Positions 37,309-46,438 of a stretch of DNA of 64,000 bases are shown here, in pieces. The DNA is taken from the NCBI RefSeq assembly GCF_007829835.1, contig NZ_VIWP01000002.1:248001-312000 (forward strand), given 5' to 3'. A program made the translations under genes and the position numbers. Every line of letters starts with the position of its first letter. Position 1 is the first letter of the stretch. The DNA is from Neorhizobium alkalisoli. GTDB taxonomy: Bacteria; Pseudomonadota; Alphaproteobacteria; Rhizobiales; Rhizobiaceae. The notes under the pieces are model-generated. The model saw only the letters and a program-made list of their open reading frames with translations. It was not told the DNA's origin and did not search any database.

Positions 37309-39495
37309 TCAGTTGGTGCCCTTCAGATCGACAGCGAAGAACAGCGTCTCGCCGGAACTGTCATCGACACCGTCATTGTCGGTAACCGCAAAGGCCTTGC
37401 CGGACTTGTCGAAAGCGAAACCTTCGAGCTTGTCGAGAACATAACCGTTCGATGCCTTCAGCTCGGGAAGGAAGTCATGAACCTCTTCCTTCTTGACGAG
37501 CGGCAGATCGCCACCGAGCTTACCCGGCTTCATCTCGGAAAGCGCCACGCGATAGAGCTTCTTCAGCTTGGCTGCATCACCGACCAGATTGTCGCGCTCG
37601 ATGAGATAGACATGGTCACCACGCGCGGTGATCTCGGACAGGCCGACCCAGCCGCTTTCGCTCTTTTCGAGCGGATAACGGACGGCGCCCCATTCCTTCG
37701 ACTTCGGCTTGTAGGAGACGAGCTTGACCTGCCCCTTGGGATCATCCTTCCATTCGCGCTGGATCGCCATCCACAGTGTCAGGTCGTCACCGGAACCGGT
37801 CGTGGTGACGCCTTCGAAACCGTAGCGGGTCTCGCCGGCAAGCAGTTCGGATGGCAGGCCGATCTCGGTCTTGATCTCGCCCTTGGCGCTGACATTGTAG
37901 AGGCCGTGGCCGACCAGCTTGGCGCTATCACCTTCCGAAGCGAGCCAGAAGCCGCCCTTCCCGTCCAGCGCGATGCCTTCGATATCGAGTTTTTGGGCCG
38001 GCTGGCCGTTTCGCGTGATACGGACGACATTGGTGATTTCGGCCGGCGACTTGGTCGCATCGATGGTGAAGATCGACGGCTGCATCGAATAGAAGCTGTC
38101 GCTGACGGCGTAGAGAATGCCATCCTTCTCGGCATCGCCAACCAGGCCCGACAGGGCGCCCCAGCCGAGAACGTTGCCGTCGAGATCTTTGGAGACCAGT
38201 TTCGGATAGTTCGGCTTACCGTCTTCAAGCGCGTAGATCATCACATGCGAGCGCGGGCCGCCATCCTTGCCGAGATCGGCTTCGTTGGCGGTGATGAGAA
38301 GATTACGCGACGGAATGGCGACGGCACCTTCCGGCGAGACGCCCGATGGCAGGATCTGCATCAGCTGCGGCTCGGCGCCGGTATCCTTGTAGACGGCAAC
38401 GACCGAGGCACGTTCGGCAAGCAGGAAGAAGTATTTCTGGCCATTGAAGGTCGCAGCCTCCATGCCTTCGACTTCGATACCCTTGGAGCGGGCGCGCTTT
38501 TCCGGGAAATGGCCGAGGCGGGCAACTTCGCGTTCCAGCGAAGCGCCGGATTCGTAAAGCACCTTGCCGGAGCGATCGAAGATTGTGAAGCCGCGCGAGC
38601 CGCCCTTCCAGTCGCCTTCGTTGGCGATGACGATGCGGTCATTATCGAGCCACTTGATGGCATCGGGTTCGCGCAGGACGCCGGAGGCCTTGCCGGTGAA
38701 GGAAAGCTGGCCGTCGGTCTTGTTGTCGATGCCTTCGAGATCGGCCTTGCCGGCCGGGAAATGGCCGATGACCTTGGCGGTCTTGCCGTCGATCAGAACG
38801 ATCTCGTTGTTTTCCTGCATGGTGAGAGCGATCTCACCATTGTCGTTGATGGCAACGAATTCCGGCTCCGGGTCTTCGCCACCAATGGCCGCGAGGCCGG
38901 TCAGCGATATGTGCTTGATCAAGGCACAATCCGGCGTGCCGTCCTTGAGGGAGACGATGACGAGGTCGCCGGCCGGCATCTGCGGCAGCGCGCCGTCATT
39001 GACGTCTTCGTCACGCTCGTTCTCGATCGCGATCGCGGCAAAGGTCTTGTCCTTCGAAACGGCGATCGAATCCGGCTGGCCGCCGAGATCGCAGGTCAGG
39101 TCGACCTTCTTGGAGGCAATATCGACAACGGCCAGCATGCCGGTCGGGCTCTGCCTGTTTTCGCTGGTATTGACGGCTGCGAGAGCCTTGGCGCCGACGG
39201 CGGCAACCGAGGTGGGCTCGCCCTTGAACGTGACGGCACCAAGTGCCTTCGGCGCCTTCGGATCCTTGATGTCGATGAAACCGATCGCACCGAGCGGGCT
39301 GTCGGAATAGATGAGCGTCATGCCGTCTTCGCTGGCGGTGACGATTTCGGCCGACGTTTCCTTCTTCTCACCGGTCGGCAGATTGCCGGCAACCGGGAAG
39401 GAAGCGATGCGGTTAAAGACCTGTTCGGCGGCGGCCGGCAAGGCGACCGAGGTCAGCAATGCTGCAGCCAATGCGACGCGGATCGAGAATGTCAT
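37309..39495 (-). CDS. Secreted esterase-like phytase-family protein
   Basis: This 728-residue exported protein has a signal peptide (MTFSIRVALAAALLTSVALP then AAAEQ). The rest is a repeat-rich beta-propeller-like chain. The C-terminal half contains segments such as DIEGIALDGKGGFWLASEGD, RYGFEGVTTTG and LDKLEGFAFDKSGKAFAVTD, typical of the 'esterase-like activity of phytase' family. The start is MTFSIRV at 39495, placed by a strong GGAGGGG; the frame is open further upstream but lacks a signal peptide there. A Pho-box-like repeat lies at 39541-39558. A role in releasing phosphate from organic esters is inferred. Confidence 0.8.
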   Translation of the reverse strand: MTFSIRVALAAALLTSVALPAAAEQVFNRIASFPVAGNLPTGEKKETSAEIVTASEDGMTLIYSDSPLGAIGFIDIKDPKAPKALGAVTFKGEPTSVAAVGAKALAAVNTSENRQSPTGMLAVVDIASKKVDLTCDLGGQPDSIAVSKDKTFAAIAIENERDEDVNDGALPQMPAGDLVIVSLKDGTPDCALIKHISLTGLAAIGGEDPEPEFVAINDNGEIALTMQENNEIVLIDGKTAKVIGHFPAGKADLEGIDNKTDGQLSFTGKASGVLREPDAIKWLDNDRIVIANEGDWKGGSRGFTIFDRSGKVLYESGASLEREVARLGHFPEKRARSKGIEVEGMEAATFNGQKYFFLLAERASVVAVYKDTGAEPQLMQILPSGVSPEGAVAIPSRNLLITANEADLGKDGGPRSHVMIYALEDGKPNYPKLVSKDLDGNVLGWGALSGLVGDAEKDGILYAVSDSFYSMQPSIFTIDATKSPAEITNVVRITRNGQPAQKLDIEGIALDGKGGFWLASEGDSAKLVGHGLYNVSAKGEIKTEIGLPSELLAGETRYGFEGVTTTGSGDDLTLWMAIQREWKDDPKGQVKLVSYKPKSKEWGAVRYPLEKSESGWVGLSEITARGDHVYLIERDNLVGDAAKLKKLYRVALSEMKPGKLGGDLPLVKKEEVHDFLPELKASNGYVLDKLEGFAFDKSGKAFAVTDNDGVDDSSGETLFFAVDLKGTN

Positions 39496-39540
39496 GGGAA
39501 GCCCCTCCGTGAAACCACAAGTAGCTTCTGGTGTACGCCA

Positions 39541-39558
39541 ATGACAAATAGATGACGT
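39541..39558 (-). promoter_or_regulatory. Pho-box-like repeat upstream of the phytase-family gene
   Basis: On the minus strand ACGTCAT-CTAT-TTGTCAT gives two 7-mers close to CTGTCAT at an 11-base period, the PhoB half-site arrangement. It lies 46 nt upstream of the start codon. The spacing match is seen; PhoB binding is inferred. Confidence 0.5.
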
Positions 39559-39672
39559 TTTATATATCTTGGGTTGATATTGGTGCCGATATGCCGGAAC
39601 GCCCCAATCGTGGAGATCGCCAGCGCCCTTTCCATCATGGTGTGAGGATGGGTTTTCACGTTCCCACAACGC

Positions 39673-39700
39673 AAAAGGCCCGGCGGGTGGCCGGGCCTTT
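39673..39700 (-). terminator. Intrinsic terminator of the pyrophosphatase gene
   Basis: A GC-rich hairpin (AAAGGCCCGG and CCGGGCCTTTT arms) follows the stop at 39721 by about 20 nt on the minus strand and ends in TTTT. Confidence 0.8.
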
Positions 39701-39720
39701 CGACGGAAGATGAAGAAGGA

Positions 39721-40329
39721 TTACTTCTTGTGCTTCTCGGCATAGGTCTTGATGGCGGTCGAAACTTCGGCTTCGGCCTTTGCAGCCGGCTCGAAACCGT
39801 TCAGTTCAACCGCCTTGCGGCCGGCCGGGAGCTGCTTGTAGACGCGGAAGAAGGCCTGCAGGCGATCCTGCTCAACCTGCGGCAGGTCGGTGATTTCCTT
39901 GATGTTGTCGTAGGTCGGGTCGATCTTGCTGGTCGGGACGGCAACGATCTTGTCGTCAACTTCGCCGCCATCGATCATCTTCAGGACGCCGATCGGGCGA
40001 ACCTTGATGATGGCGCCCGGAACGACCGGCTCGCGGGTGTAGACCAGCGCGTCGAGCGGATCGTTGTCGCCGCCGAGCGAGCTGGTGATCGAGCCGTAAT
40101 TGGCCGGATAGATCACCGGCATGGACTGGTAACGATCAACAACGATGTGGCCGGTATCGGCATCGATCTCATACTTGGTGAAGCTGCCCTGCGGGATCTC
40201 GATGGCAACGTTGAATTCCTTGCCGTCATCCTTCTTCTGCGGATAGTCGATGTAGGAAACATAGTCGGCGGAAGCGACACCGGCGGTGACGACGAAGGCA
40301 GCTGCGGCGAGGAAGATCGATTTCATCAT
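39721..40329 (-). CDS. ppa: Exported family I inorganic pyrophosphatase
   Basis: This enzyme hydrolyses pyrophosphate to two phosphates. The first 21 residues are a clean signal peptide (MMKSIFLAAAAFVVTAGVAS then ADY), so the mature enzyme should be periplasmic; typical Ppa is cytosolic. Active-site elements of the soluble family I fold are kept: VIYPANYGSI, GGDNDPLDALV (metal-binding Asp residues), EVDDKIVAVP and FFRVYKQL. Mature length (about 180) fits. The tandem ATGs at 40329/40326 follow AAGGG. A Pho-box-like repeat lies at 40373-40390. It is separated from the phytase-like gene by its own terminator. Confidence 0.92.
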   Translation of the reverse strand: MMKSIFLAAAAFVVTAGVASADYVSYIDYPQKKDDGKEFNVAIEIPQGSFTKYEIDADTGHIVVDRYQSMPVIYPANYGSITSSLGGDNDPLDALVYTREPVVPGAIIKVRPIGVLKMIDGGEVDDKIVAVPTSKIDPTYDNIKEITDLPQVEQDRLQAFFRVYKQLPAGRKAVELNGFEPAAKAEAEVSTAIKTYAEKHKK

Positions 40330-40372
40330 AGGACCCTTCAGTTTAGTGAGGGGTTCCGTCTAGGGGCGCTCC

Positions 40373-40390
40373 ATTACAGATGGATGACAT
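40373..40390 (-). promoter_or_regulatory. Pho-box-like repeat upstream of the pyrophosphatase
   Basis: ATGTCAT-CCAT-CTGTAAT on the minus strand gives two 7-mers at an 11-base period, each one or two changes from CTGTCAT. It lies 44 nt before the start codon, almost the same distance as the copy at the neighbouring gene. Confidence 0.5.
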
Positions 40391-40470
40391 TTCCACCGCT
40401 GGTCATCTCGTCTCCCAAAATCTACTGTCAAACCGCAATCAGACCATGAAAAAGCATTGGGCGGAAAATG

Positions 40471-40504
40471 AAAAAAGCGCCGGAGCATTGCTGCCCGGCG
40501 CTTT
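40471..40504 (-). terminator. Intrinsic terminator of hupB
   Basis: Inverted repeat AAAGCGCCGG / CCGGCGCTTTTTT on the minus strand, with a loop of about eleven bases and a run of six T, 40 nt past the hupB stop. Confidence 0.9.
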
Positions 40505-40544
40505 ATTCATGTCCATTGCCGACGCAAAAGCGTCAGCAAAGAGA

Positions 40545-40820
40545 TTAGCTGTTAACAGCGTCCTTGAGGCCCTTGCCGGCCGAGAACTTCGGCACGTTGC
40601 GTGCCGGAATGTCGACTTCAGCGCCGGTCGACGGGTTACGGCCCTTGGAAGCTTCACGACGGGAAACGGAGAAGCTGCCGAAACCAGCGAGACGGATGTC
40701 GCCGCCCTTCTTCAGTTCGCCCTGGACAGTCTCGAAAACGGCATCAACTGCAGAGGCGGCATCAGCCTTCGAGAGGCCGGCTTTTTCGGCCACTGCGGAT
40801 ACCAGTTCGTTCTTGTTCAT
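40545..40820 (-). CDS. hupB: DNA-binding protein HU
   Basis: This 91-residue nucleoid protein begins MNKNELVSAVAEKAGLSKAD and has the DNA-intercalating arm region RNPSTGAEVDIPARNVPKFS, followed by the usual AGKGLKDAVN end. It bends and compacts DNA as a dimer. It lies downstream of lon, a common order, but has its own promoter (40866-40893) and terminator. Confidence 0.97.
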   Translation of the reverse strand: MNKNELVSAVAEKAGLSKADAASAVDAVFETVQGELKKGGDIRLAGFGSFSVSRREASKGRNPSTGAEVDIPARNVPKFSAGKGLKDAVNS

Positions 40821-40865
40821 GTTTCCACCCTTTCAACGGTTTTGGAACGATTCATAATCGGCGCG

Positions 40866-40893
40866 ACCATACTCAGGCGTCGCGCCTTGGCAA
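40866..40893 (-). promoter_or_regulatory. Candidate hupB promoter
   Basis: TTGCCA (40888-40893) and TATGGT (40866-40871) are 16 nt apart on the minus strand, about 45 nt before the hupB start. It lies after the lon terminator, so hupB can be expressed independently. Confidence 0.45.
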
Positions 40894-40945
40894 CCCAAAA
40901 GCTCCGCAATCGCCTGAAAAACAAGGGGTACAGAGCATATTTCAC

Positions 40946-40975
40946 AAAAAAAGCCGGCTTTTGACCGGCTTTTTT
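40946..40975 (-). terminator. Intrinsic terminator of lon
   Basis: GCCGG / CCGGC stem with a short loop, flanked by A-runs and T-runs on both sides, about 40 nt past the lon stop. The symmetry would also stop plus-strand transcripts. Confidence 0.85.
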
Positions 40976-41014
40976 CACAGTTCTTATCGGCCTGACATAA
41001 AGCCGGTGTCGCAA

Positions 41015-43435
41015 TCAGTGTGCGACAGTCGTGCCAGTGTCATCGACGCCGTCGACGGTCGCAATGACCGGCGTTTCGACAGTGCCGTCCCATTCGATCG
41101 GCTCAGGCCGGCGAATGAGCGCATGCTTGATAACCTCGCCCATGCGGGACACGGGGATGATTTCCATGCCGTTCTTCACGTTGTCCGGAATGTCTGCCAG
41201 ATCCTTGGCATTCTCTTCCGGGATCAGCACCTTCTTGATGCCGCCGCGAAGTGCTGCAAGCAGCTTTTCCTTCAGGCCACCGATCGGCAGGACGCGACCA
41301 CGCAGGGTGATCTCACCCGTCATCGCGACATCCTTGGAAACCGGGATGCCGGTCATGATCGAGACGATCGCCGTTGCCATGGCAACACCGGCAGACGGAC
41401 CGTCCTTCGGGGTTGCGCCTTCCGGCACGTGGACGTGGATGTCCGACTTGTCGAAGCGCGGCGGCTCGATGCCGAAATCGACAGCGCGCGAGCGGACATA
41501 GGATGCCGCAGCCGAGATCGATTCCTTCATCACTTCCTTCAGGTTGCCGGTGACCGTCATACGGCCCTTGCCCGGCATCATGACGCCTTCGATCGTCAGC
41601 AGTTCACCACCGACTTCGGTCCAGGCCAGACCGGTGACGACACCGACCTGATCCTCGCCCTCGGCCTCACCATGGCGATACCGCGGAACACCGAGGTAAT
41701 CCGAAATGTTGGCGGCCGTGACGGCAACCGACTTCGTCTTGCCCTTGATGATCTCGGTCACCGCCTTGCGGGCGAGCTTCATCAGCTCGCGTTCGAAGGA
41801 GCGAACGCCGGCTTCGCGGGTATACTGCTGGCTGATGGCCATCAGGGCATCGTCCGTGACCGAGAATTCGTTCGGCTGCAGGGCGTGTTCCTTGATCGCC
41901 TTCGGCAGAAGGTGACGCTTGGCGATTTCGCGCTTCTCATCCTCGGTGTAACCGGCGATGCGGATGACTTCCATACGGTCCATCAGCGGTGCCGGGATGT
42001 TCAGCGTGTTCGCCGTGGTGATGAACATCACGTCGGACAGGTCGTATTCGACTTCCAGGTAGTGATCCATGAAGGTCGAGTTCTGTGCCGGGTCGAGCAC
42101 TTCCAGCAGAGCCGAAGACGGATCGCCGCGGAAGTCCTGGCCCATCTTGTCGATTTCGTCGAGCAGGAAGAGCGGGTTGGACTTCTTCGCCTTCTTCATC
42201 GACTGGATGACCTTGCCGGGCATCGAACCGATGTAAGTGCGGCGGTGACCGCGGATTTCGGCTTCGTCACGAACGCCACCAAGTGCCATGCGGACATACT
42301 CACGGCCGGTCGCCTTGGCGATCGACTTGGCGAGCGAGGTCTTGCCGACGCCCGGAGGACCGACGAGGCACAGGATCGGGCCCTTGATCTTCGTGGCACG
42401 TGCCTGAACCGCCAGATATTCGACGATGCGTTCCTTGACCTTTTCCAGGCCGAAGTGATCCAGTTCGAGGATCTTTTCAGCATTGTTGAGGTCGGTCTTG
42501 ATCTTCGACTTCTTGCTCCACGGAATGCCGAGCAGCCAGTCGAGATAGTTGCGCACGACCGTGGCTTCCGCAGACATCGGGCTCATCTGTCGCAGCTTCT
42601 TCAGCTCGGCATCAGCCTTTTCCTTGGCTTCCTTGGACAGCTTCGTCTTGGAGATGCGCTCTTCCAGTTCGGCCATCTCGTCGCGGCCTTCCTCGCCGTC
42701 GCCGAGCTCCTTCTGGATCGCCTTCATCTGTTCGTTCAGGTAGTACTCGCGCTGGGTCTTCTCCATCTGGCGCTTGACGCGCGAGCGGATGCGCTTTTCC
42801 ACCTGCAGGACGGAGATCTCGCCTTCCATGAAGCCGAGCGCCTTTTCAAGGCGCAGCTTGACGGAAACCGTTTCCAGCATTTCCTGCTTTTCGGTGATCT
42901 TGATCGACAGGTGCGAGGCAACCGTATCAGCGAGCTTCGAGTAATCCTCGATCTGGCTGGCGGCGCCGACGACTTCCGGCGAGATCTTCTTGTTCAGCTT
43001 CACGTAGTTTTCGAATTCGGAAACCACGGAACGCGACAGGGCTTCGACCTCGACGGCATCCTCATCCGGCTCGGCCAGGATCTCGGCCTTGGCTTCGTAG
43101 AACTCTTCGCGGTCGGTATAGCTGCCGATCGTTGCACGGGCACGGCCTTCGACGAGAACCTTGACGGTGCCGTCGGGCAGCTTCAGGAGCTGCAGCACGT
43201 TGGCAACGGTGCCGACCTTGTAGATCGCGTCCGGTTCCGGATCGTCGTCGCCTGCATTGATCTGGGTGGCAAGCATGATCTGCTTGTCGGAACCCATCAC
43301 TTCTTCAAGCGCCCGGATCGACTTTTCCCGGCCGACGAACAGCGGCACGATCATATGCGGGAAGACCACAATGTCGCGCAGGGGCAGGACCGGATAGGTC
43401 TCGGCGCCGGTTGCTGCAGACGTTGAATTCGTCAT
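41015..43435 (-). CDS. lon: ATP-dependent protease Lon
   Basis: This 806-residue AAA+ protease degrades misfolded and regulatory proteins. The N-terminal substrate-recognition domain starts [20 protein letters not shown]. The ATPase has Walker [17 protein letters not shown] near residue 355 and Walker [13 protein letters not shown]. The C-terminal Ser-Lys protease has the active Ser in [12 protein letters not shown]. The start is MTNSTSAA at 43435 behind GGAAAGGAAA; the longer in-frame start at 43522 lies above a likely promoter. It is followed by hupB. Confidence 0.97.
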   Translation of the reverse strand: MTNSTSAATGAETYPVLPLRDIVVFPHMIVPLFVGREKSIRALEEVMGSDKQIMLATQINAGDDDPEPDAIYKVGTVANVLQLLKLPDGTVKVLVEGRARATIGSYTDREEFYEAKAEILAEPDEDAVEVEALSRSVVSEFENYVKLNKKISPEVVGAASQIEDYSKLADTVASHLSIKITEKQEMLETVSVKLRLEKALGFMEGEISVLQVEKRIRSRVKRQMEKTQREYYLNEQMKAIQKELGDGEEGRDEMAELEERISKTKLSKEAKEKADAELKKLRQMSPMSAEATVVRNYLDWLLGIPWSKKSKIKTDLNNAEKILELDHFGLEKVKERIVEYLAVQARATKIKGPILCLVGPPGVGKTSLAKSIAKATGREYVRMALGGVRDEAEIRGHRRTYIGSMPGKVIQSMKKAKKSNPLFLLDEIDKMGQDFRGDPSSALLEVLDPAQNSTFMDHYLEVEYDLSDVMFITTANTLNIPAPLMDRMEVIRIAGYTEDEKREIAKRHLLPKAIKEHALQPNEFSVTDDALMAISQQYTREAGVRSFERELMKLARKAVTEIIKGKTKSVAVTAANISDYLGVPRYRHGEAEGEDQVGVVTGLAWTEVGGELLTIEGVMMPGKGRMTVTGNLKEVMKESISAAASYVRSRAVDFGIEPPRFDKSDIHVHVPEGATPKDGPSAGVAMATAIVSIMTGIPVSKDVAMTGEITLRGRVLPIGGLKEKLLAALRGGIKKVLIPEENAKDLADIPDNVKNGMEIIPVSRMGEVIKHALIRRPEPIEWDGTVETPVIATVDGVDDTGTTVAH

Positions 43436-43507
43436 GTCATTTCCTTTCCATCGTCCCGTTGCCGGGATGGCCTGGATCAAATGTTCCAGGCACTTCACTC
43501 CCACCCA

Positions 43508-43536
43508 AAGTGGAGTTTTCAAAAATCGTTTTCAAG
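43508..43536 (-). promoter_or_regulatory. Heat-shock (RpoH-type) promoter candidate for lon
   Basis: On the minus strand CTTGAAA (43530-43536) is followed after 14 nt by CTCCACTT (43508-43515), close to the sigma-32 pattern CTTGAAA-N11-16-CCCCATNT. Start of transcription near 43500 would give a leader of about 65 nt. The remaining gap to 43829 shows no gene. Confidence 0.5.
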
Positions 43537-43829
43537 CCTTGCATGGCCGCTGCCCGTTACGAACATGACAGAGATGTTACAAGGCGCAGCACGCAACGCT
43601 CTACGCTAAAACAACCGGTTCTACACAAAACACCGGGAGACACGGCACGTTCCATCCCATCTGGCTCTCCCCTGCTCCGCGCCTCTGAAACAGAGGCCAG
43701 AAAACGAAGCAGTCGGGATGGAAATCATCTGCCCGCCTGATGTCTAAATCAAGATGGCTATCTTGCAACTCCTTGCCCACCAAAAATGGTGGAATTCGCA
43801 AAAAAGCACAGGATTAAGACGTAAAACGC

Positions 43830-43853
43830 AAAAGAGGCCCCAGTGGGGCCTCT
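43830..43853 (-). terminator. Intrinsic terminator of clpX
   Basis: AGAGGCCCC-ACT-GGGGCCTCT is a perfect 9-bp stem with a three-base loop on the minus strand, followed by TTTTGCGTTTT, about 30 nt past the clpX stop. Confidence 0.85.
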
Positions 43854-43881
43854 CGAAGTTCTCAAAACAATACGTTCAGCC

Positions 43882-45159
43882 TCAGGCCGATACGTTTGCC
43901 TTTTCTTCCGCACGGTCGGCATAGATGTAGAGCGGGCGGGCATTGCCCTTGACCACATCATCCGAGATGACGACTTCGCGAACGCCTTCCAGCGCCGGCA
44001 GTTCGAACATCGTGTCGAGCAGGATCTTTTCCATGATCGAGCGAAGACCACGGGCGCCGGTCTTGCGGACGATCGCCTTCTTGGCGATTTCGCGCAGGGC
44101 GTCCTCGTGGAAGGTCAGTTCCACGTCTTCCATCTCGAACAGGCGCTGATACTGTTTGATCAGCGCGTTCTTCGGCTCCGACAGGATCTGGATCAGAGCG
44201 TCTTCATCCAGGTCCTCAAGCGTTGCCAGGACAGGCAGACGACCGATGAATTCCGGAATGAGGCCGAACTTGACCAGGTCTTCCGGTTCCAGTTCGCGCA
44301 GAACTTCGCCGACGCGGCGATCTTCAGGCGACTTGACGGATGCACCGAAACCGATCGAGGTCTTTTCGCCACGGGCGGAGATGATCTTGTCGAGACCGGC
44401 AAAGGCGCCACCGCAGATGAACAGGATGTTCGTCGTGTCGACCTGCAGGAATTCCTGCTGCGGATGCTTGCGGCCGCCCTGCGGCGGGACCGAGGCAACC
44501 GTGCCTTCCATGATCTTCAGAAGCGCCTGCTGCACGCCTTCGCCCGAAACGTCACGGGTGATGGACGGGTTGTCGGACTTGCGGGAGATCTTGTCGACTT
44601 CGTCGATATAGACGATGCCGCGCTGGGCGCGTTCGACATTGTAATCCGCAGCCTGCAGGAGCTTCAGGATGATGTTTTCGACGTCTTCACCGACATAACC
44701 GGCTTCGGTCAGGGTCGTTGCATCCGCCATGGTGAAGGGAACGTCGATGATGCGGGCAAGCGTCTGGGCAAGATAGGTCTTGCCGCAGCCGGTCGGGCCG
44801 ACGAGCATGATGTTCGACTTCGCGAGCTCGACATCGCCGCCCTTGGAGGCATGTGCGAGACGCTTGTAATGGTTGTGAACGGCGACCGACAGGATGCGCT
44901 TGGCCTGCTTCTGGCCGATGACGTATTCGTCGAGAACCTTGATGATGTCCTGCGGCGTGGGAACGCCGTCACGGGACTTGACCATCGAGGACTTGTTCTC
45001 TTCGCGGATGATGTCCATGCACAGTTCAACGCATTCATCGCAGATGAATACGGTTGGTCCTGCAATAAGCTTGCGAACCTCGTGCTGGCTCTTTCCGCAG
45101 AAGGAGCAATATAGTGTATTCTTGGAGTCGCCGCCGTTGCCGCTGCTGACTTTGCTCAT
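43882..45159 (-). CDS. clpX: ClpX ATPase subunit of the Clp protease
   Basis: This 425-residue AAA+ unfoldase feeds substrates to ClpP. The N-terminal zinc-binding domain shows [15 protein letters not shown] and [10 protein letters not shown]. Walker A is [13 protein letters not shown] and Walker [12 protein letters not shown]. The IGF-type loop that docks on ClpP is in [10 protein letters not shown]. The start MSKVSSGNG at 45159 follows AAGGAAATTGAT; an in-frame codon further up gives a non-conserved extension. It is encoded after clpP with a 283 nt gap, so it probably has its own promoter. Confidence 0.97.
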   Translation of the reverse strand: MSKVSSGNGGDSKNTLYCSFCGKSQHEVRKLIAGPTVFICDECVELCMDIIREENKSSMVKSRDGVPTPQDIIKVLDEYVIGQKQAKRILSVAVHNHYKRLAHASKGGDVELAKSNIMLVGPTGCGKTYLAQTLARIIDVPFTMADATTLTEAGYVGEDVENIILKLLQAADYNVERAQRGIVYIDEVDKISRKSDNPSITRDVSGEGVQQALLKIMEGTVASVPPQGGRKHPQQEFLQVDTTNILFICGGAFAGLDKIISARGEKTSIGFGASVKSPEDRRVGEVLRELEPEDLVKFGLIPEFIGRLPVLATLEDLDEDALIQILSEPKNALIKQYQRLFEMEDVELTFHEDALREIAKKAIVRKTGARGLRSIMEKILLDTMFELPALEGVREVVISDDVVKGNARPLYIYADRAEEKANVSA

Positions 45160-45442
45160 ATCAATTTCCTTCCAGCACTCCGCCAGACCCGCATGAACGG
45201 GTGGGGCCAACTTTACCGCTGTCGACACGCCCGGATCTCAGTCCGGGCCCGCCTTGCTCCGGGGGTACTCTAACCGGCTCTGACGCTCGGCCAGAACCGG
45301 CGGCAACGAAACCCCTGAGACGCCAATGCTATGTCATAAAAACTCAACACAGCCTTAATGGGTACTAATAGCGCTTTCCGTGCGACTTGAAACCCCCGAA
45401 TTCACTCACATAGGGGTGAGCCGCACGAACGCCCTGTTCTCC

Positions 45443-46075
45443 TTACGCCGCAGGTCCGCCTTCGAGTTCCTCACGGGTGGTGAGGATCTTGTCGACCACA
45501 CCCCAATCCTGAGCTTCGTCCGCCGTCATGAAATGGTCACGGTCGAGCGTCTTTTCAACTTCTTCGTAGGTACGGCCGGTATGCTTGACATACACTTCGT
45601 TCAGGCGGCGCTTCATCTTGATGATGTCGCGGGCATGACGCTCGATGTCGGAAGCCTGGCCCTGGAAACCGCCAGACGGCTGGTGAACCATGATGCGCGA
45701 ATTCGGCGTCGAGAAGCGCATGCCCTTTTCGCCGGCGCAAAGAAGAAGCGAACCCATCGATGCTGCCTGGCCGACGCACAGTGTCGAAACGGCCGGCTTG
45801 ATGAACTGCATCGTGTCGTAGATCGCCATGCCGGCGGTGACGACGCCACCCGGCGAATTGATGTAGAGGGCGATTTCCTTCTTGGGGTTTTCGGCTTCAA
45901 GGAAAAGAAGCTGGGCGCAGACGAGCGACGCCATGTGATCCTCGACCGGACCCGTCAGGAAGATGATGCGCTCCTTCAGGAGGCGCGAGTAGATATCGTA
46001 GGAGCGTTCACCGCGATTGGTCTGCTCTACGACCATCGGCACCAGGGCCATTGCGGTATCAACTGGATTTCTCAT
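45443..46075 (-). CDS. clpP: ClpP protease subunit
   Basis: This 210-residue serine peptidase forms the double-heptamer chamber of ClpXP/ClpAP. The catalytic Ser is in [13 protein letters not shown], the His in [14 protein letters not shown], and the Asp in the [13 protein letters not shown] region. The N-terminus [20 protein letters not shown] is the usual propeptide/axial region. It is divergent from the GGDEF gene at 46439, with a heat-shock-like promoter between them. Confidence 0.97.
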   Translation of the reverse strand: MRNPVDTAMALVPMVVEQTNRGERSYDIYSRLLKERIIFLTGPVEDHMASLVCAQLLFLEAENPKKEIALYINSPGGVVTAGMAIYDTMQFIKPAVSTLCVGQAASMGSLLLCAGEKGMRFSTPNSRIMVHQPSGGFQGQASDIERHARDIIKMKRRLNEVYVKHTGRTYEEVEKTLDRDHFMTADEAQDWGVVDKILTTREELEGGPAA

Positions 46076-46147
46076 GTCCGTCCTTTGTCAAATGCCTTGC
46101 CGAAGGCACGAATGCGCTCCGGAATCATTGGAAATTGCTCATCTCCT

Positions 46148-46177
46148 ACATAGAGTGTCAACGCCCGATACTTCAAG
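46148..46177 (-). promoter_or_regulatory. Heat-shock (RpoH-type) promoter candidate for clpP
   Basis: CTTGAAG (46171-46177) and CTCTATGT (46148-46155) are 15 nt apart on the minus strand, resembling a sigma-32 promoter. A TTGACA at 46156-46161 overlaps it and could serve the housekeeping factor. Predicted leader is about 65 nt. The rest of the 363 nt clpP/GGDEF gap has no gene. Confidence 0.45.
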
Positions 46178-46438
46178 ACGGAGAGCCCGATATCCTTAAT
46201 CGCCCGAGGATGCGCGAGGCTGACCGTATCTGCGCTGTCGCGAATAAACGCCCGTTTGGCGAGGCCATTCCGACGAAAGCCACCGGTTTTTCAGCCACAA
46301 GGGTAAAGCAGCGGTAAATTCCGCCACGCGGCAACCTATTGCCGCACTTTGCTAAAATGCGCCCACAGGATGCAAACCTCAGCTTAAGCATTCTGGGCTA
46401 TAGGAGATGGGTTACCGCATCTCGCGGGGAGTATTGCG

